Positions 10,739-19,770 of a stretch of DNA of 64,000 nt are shown here, piece after piece. Numbering within the stretch: position 1 is the first letter of the stretch; each line of letters begins with the position of its first letter. The notes under the pieces were generated by a model. That model worked only from the letters and a program-made list of their open reading frames with translations, was not told the DNA's origin and did not search any database. The DNA is from Pipra filicauda (Eukaryota; Chordata; Aves; Passeriformes; Pipridae). The stretch spans positions 1 to 64,000 of the forward strand of contig NW_024104758.1 of NCBI RefSeq assembly GCF_003945595.2. The letters run 5' to 3'. The position numbers were made by a program, and so were the translations under genes.

Positions 10739-10780
10739 AGGTCCTTGTAGGTCCCTTCCCACCAAAATATCCTATTTTAA

Positions 10781-11391
10781 AAAATACATCCGTGTGTTTG
10801 GGATAGTTTTCTGACTGTTCAGTCTGATGTGTGTGAAAGTGCACACTCAATCCTCCAGGTCTGTGCTCGTTGCACCCCCAGGGAACGGGCCCGTGCCCAG
10901 CTCACCCAGGAGAGACTCTGCTCAGCGTTGCCCCTTTTAACTTACAGAGGAGCTGTGGGGTCGAGGAGAGGCACAGCAGACACAGGAAATCTCCCCAGCT
11001 ACCTGAGGGGGAAAGGGCCATCCTTCCCTTCTCCTGACTCTGGAAGTGTTCCCATCTCCCTGCAGTCTCCGGGCTGGCCCCTCCCGAACCAATCCTCCCC
11101 CCCAGTCCCCGGGTAACCATCTGGAAAAACAACCAGAAAATGCCTTTTTTTCTGCTTTGCTGATTTTTCCAATCCCTGCACCCTCTGTTTTCATTCAGGG
11201 GAGAACTCTCAGCCTGTTCCTTGTGTCTGGGAGGTAATTCCCTGCTGGATTGAGGGTGCCCAGCCCATGATGCCGAGAGGGCACTGAGGGGCACCAGGAG
11301 GGTTTGTGCTGCTCTTCCCTAACCCTGAAACAACACCAGCCATGGATCTGGGAACTGGAGCTGGGCTGCAGGTGTCCCTTGCTTATCTTCT
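10781..11391. other. Single-copy DNA, nothing recognised
   Basis: Mixed-composition DNA, mildly GC-rich at 11000-11110. No exon or repeat is seen. Confidence 0.4.
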
Positions 11392-11416
11392 GGCATCACA
11401 GAATGGTTTGAGTTAC
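11392..11416 (-). mobile_element. Possible tiny CR1 3' end, inverted to next copy
   Basis: The words CATCACAGAATGGTTTGAGT look like the first bases of a minus-strand type A end. The copy breaks off after about 25 bp, just before a plus-strand CR1 that starts near 11427. Confidence 0.45.
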
Positions 11417-11426
11417 AAGAAATTCT

Positions 11427-11632
11427 AATTGGGAAGGAATTCCTGGCTGGGAGGGTGGGGAGGCCCTGGAATAGAATTCCCAGAGAAGCTGTGGCTGCCC
11501 CTGGATCCCTGGAAGTGTCCAAGGCCAGGTTGGAGCAACTTGGGCTGGTGGGAGGTGTCCCTGCCCATGGCAGGGGGTGGGAATGAATGTTTTTTAAGGT
11601 CCCTTCCAACCCAAACCTCTCTATGAAAAAAG
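11427..11632 (+). mobile_element. CR1: CR1 LINE 3' fragment, type A
   Basis: Begins AATTGGGAAGGAATTCCTGG. It contains GGAATAGAATTCCCAGAGAA in place of the commoner CCCAGGTTGCCCAGAGAA (as at 4920-4960 and, reversed, at 6200-6220 and 24865-24885). It ends at CTTCCAACCCAAACCTCTC. Confidence 0.93.
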
Positions 11633-12404
11633 GTTTGCTTATTTAAATTAATTAATTCTGTTTAAGGAATTTGGCTGAGCATTAATGAATGTGGATCTGA
11701 GACATTTGCGAGCATATTTTCCAAAATGTCCTAATATGGAGAAAAATGAGCCAGGGAAAGACTGCAGTGCCTTAAATATAAATCTAATGTGTATGTTCTC
11801 ACTGATGACAAGGAGGGAGGTGAGGGAAGGGAGGACTTGCAAGGACAGGGTCAGTGATTTCTGCACCTGCCAACTGCAGGTGTTTGGGCAAACCTGAGGG
11901 GCATGGAAAGGAATAATCAGTCCTGCAAAGGTTAAAAATGACCAGGATGTTTGTAGCAAACCTGAGGGGCATGGAAAGGAATAATCAGTCCTGCAAAGGT
12001 TAAAAATGAGCAGGATAAGGCAGTGTAGCATTTCCACAGCACACACTGGTGCTTCCTCAGGGAAGAGGGAGTTAGGATGATGTAGGCTGGTGTTCCCAGC
12101 ACACACAAAGTGGAAAAATGTTTTAAGGATGAACCAACCCATGGGTGAACATCTCTTCATATAAAAAAATGTAAAAACAAATTCAATCCAATCCTTTGAT
12201 TGCTGCTGTGTGTGTCCCTTTGCAGGGGGCACATTCCCTACTTGGCTTGAGGGGCAGAGAGAGGATGATGCTGGAGAGGGTCCAGGGTCAGTGCTGGGTG
12301 AGGGATGTGGGCAAAGACACGAGGGACTGGGAAAGAAGGCAGGGATGGAGGGGAAGAGGAATCTCAGCTCCATCACCAGCACTGTAGTTTGTGTTTCACG
12401 CCCA
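11633..12404. other. Single-copy DNA carrying a 68-bp duplication
   Basis: AT-rich at 11640-11800. Apart from the duplication at 11880-12015 nothing is recognised. A minus-strand frame of 384 codons spans 11648-12802. It crosses the duplication and a CR1 and has no known domain, so I do not call it a gene. Confidence 0.45.
11880..12015. repeat. Tandem duplication, 68-bp unit, two copies
   Basis: The unit beginning GTTTGGGCAAACCTGAGGGG is followed directly by a copy beginning GTTTGTAGCAAACCTGAGGG, 68 bp later. Both contain GGAATAATCAGTCCTGCAAA and GGTTAAAAATGA. The copies differ at only a few positions, so the duplication is fairly recent. Confidence 0.92.
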
Positions 12405-12716
12405 GAGCCACAATGAGCTCTGCTCTGGGGGACCAGGGACAGGACCCCAGGGAAGGGCTGGAGCTGTGCCAGGGGAAGTTTAGGCTGGACATTAGGAAGA
12501 AGTTCTTCCCCCAGAGGGTGGTTGGCACTGCCCAGGCTCCCCAGGGCAGTGGGCACGGCCCCAAGGCTGCCAGAGCTCCAGGAGGGTTTGGATGATCCTC
12601 TGAGGCACAGGGGGGAAATGCTGGGGATGAGCCTGTGCAGGTCTGAGGGTTGCACTGGATGATCCTTGTGGGTCCCTTCCAGCTCAGCATATCCTGGGAT
12701 TCTGTGATTCTGTGAA
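12405..12716 (+). mobile_element. CR1: CR1 LINE 3' fragment, type B, long
   Basis: About 310 bp. It runs from the GGACAGGACCCCAGGGAAGG region through GAAGTTCTTCCCCCAGAGGG and GTGGGCACGGCCCCAAGGCT to GGGATTCTGTGATTCTGTGA. It is the best type B copy in the window and keeps the terminal octamer-like repeats. Confidence 0.93.
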
Positions 12717-14194
12717 GGCTCTGTAGGTGAGCAAACCCAGTCTCCCAATGGAGAGCAGGGAATGATGAGCTCAGACACACGGAATGATGAGCTCAGACAC
12801 ACGATCTGCTCACAGTCTCTTCCTTTCTGCCTCCCTTTCTCATCTCACACAAGCTTTGACACGACCTGTGTGTGACAGGAGCAGCATTTGTGTCACAGGA
12901 GGTTTGCAGTTGGTGTCTGCTGCCACCCAGCTCCACTGGGAGCCCGGGCAGCTGGTGGCAGAGGAGATGGGATCCGGCTGGGAATGAAGAGCAGGTGCCC
13001 ACATCGACATCATTAGAGGTACAGGGAGGGCTGGGAGATGCTCCTCAGATGTTTTTCTTCATCTTCCCCCTGCTGAAAGCCCCGAGTCTGACACAAGAAA
13101 AGCACTTTTATCCCGGGCTTTCCGTGGTGTGCTCCGGGTTCACGGCCCTTCCCGCTTTGTTCCCAATCAGCCACAGGATGAACAGGATCAGAGGAGCTTT
13201 TCAGGTGCTGCTCGAGCTTCTTTGTAGTTGAAGAACAAGGAGAGTGTTCCCCAGCAGGTCTGAGGGAAGTTTTCACCCCATTTCCATGATCTCCTGACAT
13301 GCTGGGCTGTATCTTTGTCGAGGCTGAGGGTGCTTTATCTCCGTCTCTCTCAGCCTGCTCTGAAGGCACAGGCACTTCTTGCTGGGGAAGACATCAGGGG
13401 CTTCTCTGGGGCTTATTCCAGGGAAATCTGAAGTGATTTTTTTTACCTAAACCTTTCAAAATCAAAATTTTCCCTTCAGATAGGTGCTGGCAATCCCGGG
13501 CTCCAGGTCATCAGGTTACAAAACATCTGTCAGGGTGTTCTTTCCTCAGTGCCATGGGTCACATTAGATAACCACCAGATCATTTTTTAAGATCTGTATT
13601 TCTAGTTTCTAACTCGCACAAGATGTCTGCAAGTGAGAAAAATTTCGTAGAAAATGTTTTTTTTTTTTCCCTTTCACCCATCACTAATCACCACACTCGG
13701 AGGAACGTGTTGGCAAATAGCAGATGGTGCATTATTCCAGAAATAACTGATCAACATATGTTTACTTTATCCTTAAAGACCACGTTTGAAGCAGTCAGGA
13801 ATTATTTCGTGCATGTATAAAGAAAGGCAGCTTTCAAAAGGCTCAGCTCCCAGAGGGCACAATTAGCAGATTCAAATATATAGGTGGGAATCAAAGTTTT
13901 CTGCCTCTACCTGAATTCCATTCATTTGAGTTGGGACTGGCTTGTCAAAGCCTTTTGTACCAAACAATCACTTTGGGTTTAAAAAAAAAAAAATCCCTGT
14001 TCTTAAGGTTATTTGTGCTCCATCTGCTCCTAAAAATTCAGGCACCGTGAGGGGAAGAAGTGACGTGTCCGTCCCCTACGGATGTGGCCCTTTGAGAACT
14101 CTGCACTCTGCCTCTGGTCCCACAAAATTCCCATTGAAAATAGGAATGTGCCTGAGAAAAAAAAAAAAAAAGAAGTTCCTTTAATTTTGGGATC
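12717..14194. other. Single-copy DNA, no gene recognised
   Basis: Starts with the 22-bp duplication at 12759-12802. Segment 13540-13900 is AT-rich with a T-run at 13657-13669 and looks like slow-evolving noncoding DNA. A-runs lie at 13981-13993 and 14158-14172. No exon is recognised. Confidence 0.4.
12759..12802. repeat. Perfect 22-bp tandem duplication
   Basis: GGAATGATGAGCTCAGACAC followed by AC occurs twice without a gap or mismatch. It lies 40 bp after the end of a type B CR1. Confidence 0.95.
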
Positions 14195-14353
14195 AGCTGG
14201 AAGCACTGGTAGGGGCTGCCCAGGGAGGTTTGGAGTGCCCAGCCCTGGAGGTGTCCAAGGAAGGACTGGATGTGGCACTCAGTGCTCTGGGCTGGGGGAC
14301 AACGTGGGATTTGATGACCTTGGAGGTCTTTTCCAGCCTTAATGATTCTATGT
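14195..14353 (+). mobile_element. CR1: CR1 LINE 3' fragment, type C
   Basis: Contains GGCTGCCCAGGGAGGTTTGG, GGATGTGGCACTCAGTGCTC and the end GGTCTTTTCCAGCCTTAATG with ATTCTATG. It is more diverged from the other type C copies than they are from each other. Confidence 0.9.
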
Positions 14354-16595
14354 TTACATGCTGGAATAATTAATTGAACCTCATATTGTTTGCATTTGGC
14401 ATTTTTCACTCGAACCCCTGCCAGTTAATGTTGGCCAAAGCAAAATTCACTCAAGACCAGAAAGCAAAGGTACCAAACACAGCAAGCCATCAGTTACAGG
14501 AAAACACTTAATTTTCACTATTTAAATGGGCAACTGCAGTTTACAGAGCCTGGATTTCGAAGACAGAAGGATAAGTCTGAATGAGCAACAACAATATTTT
14601 CCATAGGAAACACTAATGGTTGCTGTGATTCGTGTGGGATCCTGCAGCATCCCTGGGGAGAGGCTCCTCTGCTGCCAGAGTGAGAAAATCTCCTCTGAGG
14701 GATATTTCTGGCCAAGATCCTGCGAAGGCCACGTCCTCAGACAGGGAGCAGCTCAAAAAAACGAGGAAAACTGTAACCCATACAGGGTTACATTGGCCCC
14801 ATCAACCCCACAGGCCCCACAAGCCCCACAGGCTGCAAAGGGGACAACAAAATGCAGAGATTTTTTCCCCTGGCATTTCTTCACAGCTTCCTGGAATTCC
14901 AAGGCAATCCCATCACGCTTAATATCCACCAGTGGGTCTTTTGAACCTACTTGCAATTTGGTTTCTGCAACGCTCTGTGGAGGAGTGAGTTCCACAGCTT
15001 AATTATGGACTCCGTGATTAACTCCCCCTTAAGCTTTATTTCCACTTTAATGGCTAATAATTTCACAGGGTAACCTGTAACCTGAGCAATGAAAGGCCAT
15101 TCTCACTCTTGGTGAATCCCAAGCCCCAGCACTTGTCTCCCTGCTCTGTCACCTCCCATTCCCAGAGCAGTTCTTCCCCGGGCTGCTCTCACATCCCTCT
15201 CCATCCCCCTTTGCCTCCCCTTTGCCTCCTCTCTGGGGCACCAACCAACCCAGCCCTGCCAAGTCTGTCACTGAAACATGGCCCTGTGATGCAAAAATGA
15301 GATTTCCTGGTGAAAATTCAAGGACTTTTTTGTCTTTTGAGCCCTGGGTGCATTGGAACACATCCAGTCTGGGTGCCTAAATCCCATGAGATAAGGACCT
15401 AAAGAGGGAAACAGGTTTGGCTGCATTTTTATTTCAATATAAATATTGGCATCTTCCTTCTGCTGCCACAGAACATCACTGAGGTTGCTCTTTTTTAACT
15501 ATCCATGTGCAAGCCTAACAGCCTTTCCAGATGGTTTTGGGAAACGTGTTAGGCCAAAATCCCAAACCAAACCACCCAGCCAACCCGAAAAAGCCCCTGT
15601 CCAACCCACACAGGTGTGGATTTCTCCTGAGCCCAGGGAAGTGAGAACCCAAACAGCTGTTTTGAACGTTCAATTTTACCTTCTTGGCAGGAAAATATTG
15701 TCATCTCGAGAACCTTTACCTTGGAGTTATTCCATAAGTAGGTGAGGAAAATGATTCCTGCTGTTGGCCTGCTTTCAAAGAACAAAATTCCAAAGTGATT
15801 GATAGGTATTTTATATATATATATATTTGTATACACACATAAATATCTATATTTATATACATATATATGTGTATACACAGATATCTGACTCTAACCTGAA
15901 ACAGGCAATAGCAATGACTCAAAGGAGAAGAGAAAGAGAGAAGATGATCCTCTTGCTGTTATTGTTTTTCTAGAGGGAGAAAATCCAACCTGAGGTCTGC
16001 AGTCCCCAGCAAAAGCACTTTTCTGAGTTCCCAAGCCGAGGGATGGAGATTTAGTGCTTGGAAAACACCAACTGATTTCCACAAAGTGTCAAACAAGGAG
16101 TTGCTGCCTCCCCCAGAGGGCTGGGACATGGAACAGGGGGTAAAGAGAGGAGCAGAGTGGGCTGCAGGGACAGGGGAGGGGTCTTCTGTCCCTGGAGCAC
16201 GCTCAGCATGGACAGAATATTTGGGAATTTTACTTGGGAAGGCCTGACAAGACCTGCACAACCAAAGGCAATTGCATCTTTAAACAAAAACCTTTGAAAA
16301 ATACGATTTTTTAACAAGGAACTTGAAAAGAGCCAAAGAATCTCGTGAGGTTTGGAAGAAATGCACTGATTGCAACCCCCACCTTTCTGCTGATGAGAAT
16401 TCCCTCCTGTGTCAGGCTGTCTGCAGCCCTGGTGGCACATGGAAACTGGCACTTGGGAAACAAATAGAGAAAAAAAGGGCTGTTATCCCTCAGTATTTGG
16501 AGAACAGAGGATTTGGTTGTTCTCAGTCTGAATTTAATGTCCTTTGACCACGCTGAAGCAAGAGGGTCACAGAGGGATGAAAACAGAGGGAGAGG
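14354..16595. other. Long single-copy stretch with a TA/CA microsatellite
   Basis: About 2.2 kb. Besides the AT microsatellite at 15811-15888 there is a small CCCCACA/AGCC repeat at 14800-14833 and no transposon that I recognise. The longest frames have no known domain. Confidence 0.45.
15811..15888. repeat. AT-rich microsatellite (TA with TGTATACA interruptions)
   Basis: A run of TA dinucleotides continues into a degenerate purine-pyrimidine alternation (TATACACACA, TATACATATATATGTGTATA). It is a decayed TA/CA microsatellite. Short frames through it are tyrosine- and isoleucine-rich artefacts. Confidence 0.9.
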
Positions 16596-16870
16596 AAGAA
16601 TCCTGGAGTGGTTTGGGTTGGAAGGAACCTCAAAGCCCATCCAGTGCCACCCCTGCCATGGGCAGGGACACCTTCCACCAGCCCAGGTTGCTCCATCCTG
16701 GCCTTGGACACTCCCAGGGATCCAGGGGCAGCCACAGCTTCTCTGGGCAACCTGGGCCAGGGCCTCCCCACCCTCCCAGCCAGGAATTCCTTCCCAATAT
16801 CCCATTTAAATGAACCCTTCTGTAGTTTAAAACCACTCCCCCTGTTCCCAGCTCCATGGGCAGGGTGAGG
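16596..16870 (-). mobile_element. CR1: CR1 LINE 3' fragment, type A
   Basis: Left end GGAGTGGTTTGGGTTGGAAG, then the full recurring block with GGGCAACCTGGGCCAGGGCC, to CCACTCCCCCTGTTCCCAGC on the right. It is 5'-truncated and close to the copies at 54230 and 61598. Confidence 0.93.
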
Positions 16871-17520
16871 GCAGGGCACCACTCATTGTGCCTTTCCTGC
16901 TGCTGCCTGGGAAGCCCTGTGGGTTCCAGGCTGTTTTATCCAGGCCATGTCCTGTCCCTCCAGGCTGGGCTCATGGAGAGCTCGGGTTTGTGTTGGTTCA
17001 TATCCCAGGGGCTGCAGCTCCGAGGTTTTACCTCTCTAGGATTTCATTCCCTTCCTTGGGCATTTTTCTTTTCTGTGTTCTCACGTTGCTAATTCACCAC
17101 CAAAGCTATTTTTACCCAGTGGTTGCGTTATCCCTCTATTCCTACGTGCTGATTTAGAACTAATAAACCCTTGATTATGTACCGTGAGCCAGGAGTGGGA
17201 TTTTGTTTGCCCTGAGATCTGGGTGGGAATTTGTTTCCCAACTTCCTTTATCCAAATTATTTTTTCTGTCTCGCCGCCGCAGAAGACGTTCCGTGTGAAC
17301 AATCACATTTAACTGGGACAGAGCAAATTAAAAAGGGATTTTCGGGGGCACACACGGCACCAACGAGGCTCCCAGTTCATGCAGATCTTTGTAGGCAGCC
17401 ACGGGCTTCTCTATGGTTTTATTTTAAATTATGCACGGAAGAGGGTGAGGTTTTATGGTGCTGTGTTGGCTCAGGAATTCCTGCTCCCCCTCAGCTGCAG
17501 GCTGGGAGAAGGCAGCTCTG
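16871..17520. other. Single-copy DNA upstream of the 27-bp array
   Basis: Ordinary mixed sequence with a few clustered CpGs at 17270-17300. No exon is recognised. Confidence 0.4.
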
Positions 17521-17932
17521 CTGGGATAATCCACAGCACAGGTTCTGTTGGGACACTCCACAGCACAGGTTTTATTGGGACACTCCACAGCACAGGTTTT
17601 ATTGGGACACTCCACAGCACAGGTTTTATTGGGACACTCCACAGCACAGGTTCTGTTGGGACACTCCACAGCACAGGGTTTGTTGGGACACTCCACAGCA
17701 AGGGTTTTATTGGGACACTCCACAGCACAGGTTCTGTTTGGACACTCCACAGCACAGGGTTTGTTGGGACACTCCACAGCACAGGTTCTGTTTGGACACT
17801 CCACAGCACAGGTTTTATTGGGACACTGCACAGCACAGGGTTTGTTGGGACACTCCACAGCACAGGTTCTGTTGGGACACTCCACAGCACAGGTTTGTTG
17901 GGACACTCCACAGCACAGGTTCTGTTGGGATA
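17521..17932. repeat. Minisatellite, 27-bp unit, about 15 copies
   Basis: The core GGGACACTCCACAGCACAGG is followed by a variable 7-base segment (TTCTGTT, TTTTATT, GTTTGTT or TTCTGTTT). All units are 27 bp except one of 26 bp near 17886-17911. Because 27 is a multiple of three and the unit has no stop codon in most frames, five of the six frames are open across the array. The resulting 9-residue repeats should not be read as a protein. Confidence 0.97.
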
Positions 17933-18198
17933 AGAGGAGCAAAACAAACCAGCCGGGCAAGGGGCTGAAGGACTTTTAGACCCGAGTTATTGTTGTAATT
18001 CTGGAATGATGAGGAAAAAAAGCAGCAGGTTATTAATGAAGGTTTGGGGCTGGAAGCAGGGAAGGGATTGCAGGGAGGGGAAGGGAAGGCTTGAGGCAGT
18101 GGGGGGGATGATTGGGGTGCATGGGATGGGGGTACTGGGCATGGAGGGCAGAGTGGGAAAGCAGCATGGAGCTGGACTCACACCAGGCACGAGGAAAT
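17933..18198. other. Purine-rich single-copy DNA
   Basis: Segment 18050-18165 is strongly G/A-rich on the plus strand with several G-runs, including one of seven at 18103-18109. No gene is seen. Confidence 0.45.
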
Positions 18199-18234
18199 AT
18201 TCCATTCATTCCATTCCATTCCATTCCATTCCAT
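18199..18234. repeat. (ATTCC)n microsatellite, about 7 copies
   Basis: A short pentanucleotide array with one 4-base unit near the start. It abuts the left end, which is the 3' tail, of the minus-strand CR1 at 18238. It may have grown from the CR1 terminal ATTCT-like octamers. Confidence 0.93.
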
Positions 18235-18237
18235 ATT

Positions 18238-18427
18238 GAAACCCAGGATGGTTTGGGTTGGAAGGGACCTTAAAGCCCTTCCAGTCCCTCCCCTGGACAC
18301 CTTCCACCAGCCCAGGTTGCTCCAACCTGGCCTTGGACACTTCCAGGGATCCAGGGGCAGCCACAGCTTCTCTGGGCAACCTGGGCCAGGGCCTCCCCCC
18401 CCCACAACCCTCCTCCTCATATCTGGT
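18238..18427 (-). mobile_element. CR1: CR1 LINE 3' fragment, type A, internal deletion
   Basis: Has GGATGGTTTGGGTTGGAAGG but lacks the usual GCCATGGGCAGGG segment, going directly from CCCTCCCCTGGACACC to CCAGCCCAGGTTGC. The same region is shortened in the copy at 55722, although the breakpoints differ slightly. Confidence 0.92.
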
Positions 18428-19648
18428 ATAAATCACCCCTTTGTTATATAAAAGGTCATTTTCCCTTGCTCTCCTTTCCCCCTGTGCTCCTGCAGGATTT
18501 AGTTCTTTCCCGAGGCACCAGCTCCCCAATTTTTCAGCTGCCAGGAGCTCTGTGACCCTGCAACACCACTTTTCACAGGTTGCTCTAAATCCACAGCAAA
18601 GCCTCTGCTTGTAGCATCGAACCTGAGAACACAAATCCTGAGGATTTAGATTCCAGAAAGAAAACACCGAGTCCCAGGAGCTCCAGAGGGTTTTTCACAT
18701 CCCACGAGTTGGAGCCAATTTCACGAACAGGGGCAGCCTTTTGACTTCATTTCATGCACTCAGTTGTGGTTTTATATCTGATTTATTTCTGAAGGGCTAC
18801 ACGGTGCTTTTGGTTGCCTCCATTGAACCTGAACTTTTATATTTTTAGGGATTCTAAAGGAAATTTACAGCAGCACTAAGCCATTGCTTTTTGAAGCAGG
18901 GGATTCGGGGAGAAGGGAGCATAAAAGTAGAGTTTGTGCTGGAAATCTGCATCCTGCTCTAAAATTTGAGCCCGTTTGATGTTTTGAAGCGCTACAAAAG
19001 ACAACACGTTAGAAACCTGCAGCAGGACATGAAAGCAAGCAGGAAGGTACACAAATCTGAAGCAGAAATTGCAGGAATAAAGGACAAAAGGATTCCTTAA
19101 CGAGGACTCCCAGCTCCCTGGGTTACTGCCAATCTTCCAGGTGCCAGGAGCTGCCCCTGCTGCTGCCCAGTCCCCCAGCTCCCAGCTGAGCTCTCTCTTT
19201 ATGGGGCAATTTGCTCCTGTTATTGACCCCCTGTGGATGTTTTGTGGGCTCCTGGTGTGTGGGAGCCAGTGCTTCCCTGCAGATCCCATAAAACCAGCTT
19301 GTTTTCAAACAACAACGGTGCCTGAGCAGCGCCTGCACAGTCCTCCCCAAAATATTGGTGTACTAAAGTCCCGTGGGGTTTAGGGTAACACTGAAAGTGC
19401 AGGGGGTTAATGTTTATCACGAGCACTGGGCTGCCCCTCAGCCCTCACAGCCCCCAGCACACGTTTGCTGCTGGAACCTCTGCTGTTTTCCAGCTTTCCC
19501 GTGTTCCTGACCCTTCATCCGGGGTGGGAACCACCAACCCACCTGCACAGGTGCCAGAGGGGCTTCAGGAAATCAGCAGCTCCTGGGAGAAATCTCTTCC
19601 AGCCCAGCTGCAAAGATGCAAAGTGGTGAAGCCCCCAAATGCCAGAGC
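18428..19648. other. Single-copy DNA, nothing recognised
   Basis: AT-rich at 18740-18870. No tandem repeat, exon or transposon is recognised. Confidence 0.4.
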
Positions 19649-19770
19649 TTCGGGTTGGACGGGGCTTGGAGCAACCTGGGCTGGTGGGAGGTGTCCCTGC
19701 CCATGGAGGGGGTGGCACTGGGTGGGCTTTGAGGTCCCTTCCCACCCAAACCACTCTGGGACTCTGTGAG
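19649..19770 (+). mobile_element. CR1: CR1 LINE 3' fragment, type A
   Basis: Starts at GGTTGGACGGGGCTTGGAGC and ends at CACTCTGGGACTCTGTGAG. About 120 bp, 5'-truncated, with the octamer-like end kept. Confidence 0.92.

Larger units (their letters stand above)
10365..10780 (+). mobile_element. CR1: CR1 LINE 3' fragment interrupted by two other CR1s
   Basis: The outer copy is in three pieces. The first, 10365-10455, contains GGTGGTTGACACCCCAAACC and CTGTCAGTGTTGCAGAGACA. The second is 10553-10611, CCCTTAACATCTTTAAATTT through GATCTCTGTAG. The third, 10739-10780, is TTGTAGGTCCCTTCCCACC and an A/T tail. Joined in order, these follow the layout of the CR1 end in which GTAGGTCCCTTCC precedes the terminal octamers. 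Both gaps hold CR1 pieces of opposite orientation. Confidence 0.75.

Noticed and set aside
14803..14833. CCCCACAGG/CCCCACAAG direct repeats.
   Set aside because: Only three or four short degenerate units. Too weak to call a minisatellite.
17521..17932. Regularly spaced repeats that might suggest a CRISPR array.
   Set aside because: There are no unique spacers. Units are directly joined and vary only at a few bases, and the sequence is vertebrate.
17231..17968. A 245-codon frame with regular 9-residue repeats, resembling a repeat protein.
   Set aside because: The frame is produced by the 27-bp minisatellite. The other two forward and two reverse frames are equally open, and a 26-bp unit breaks the phase.
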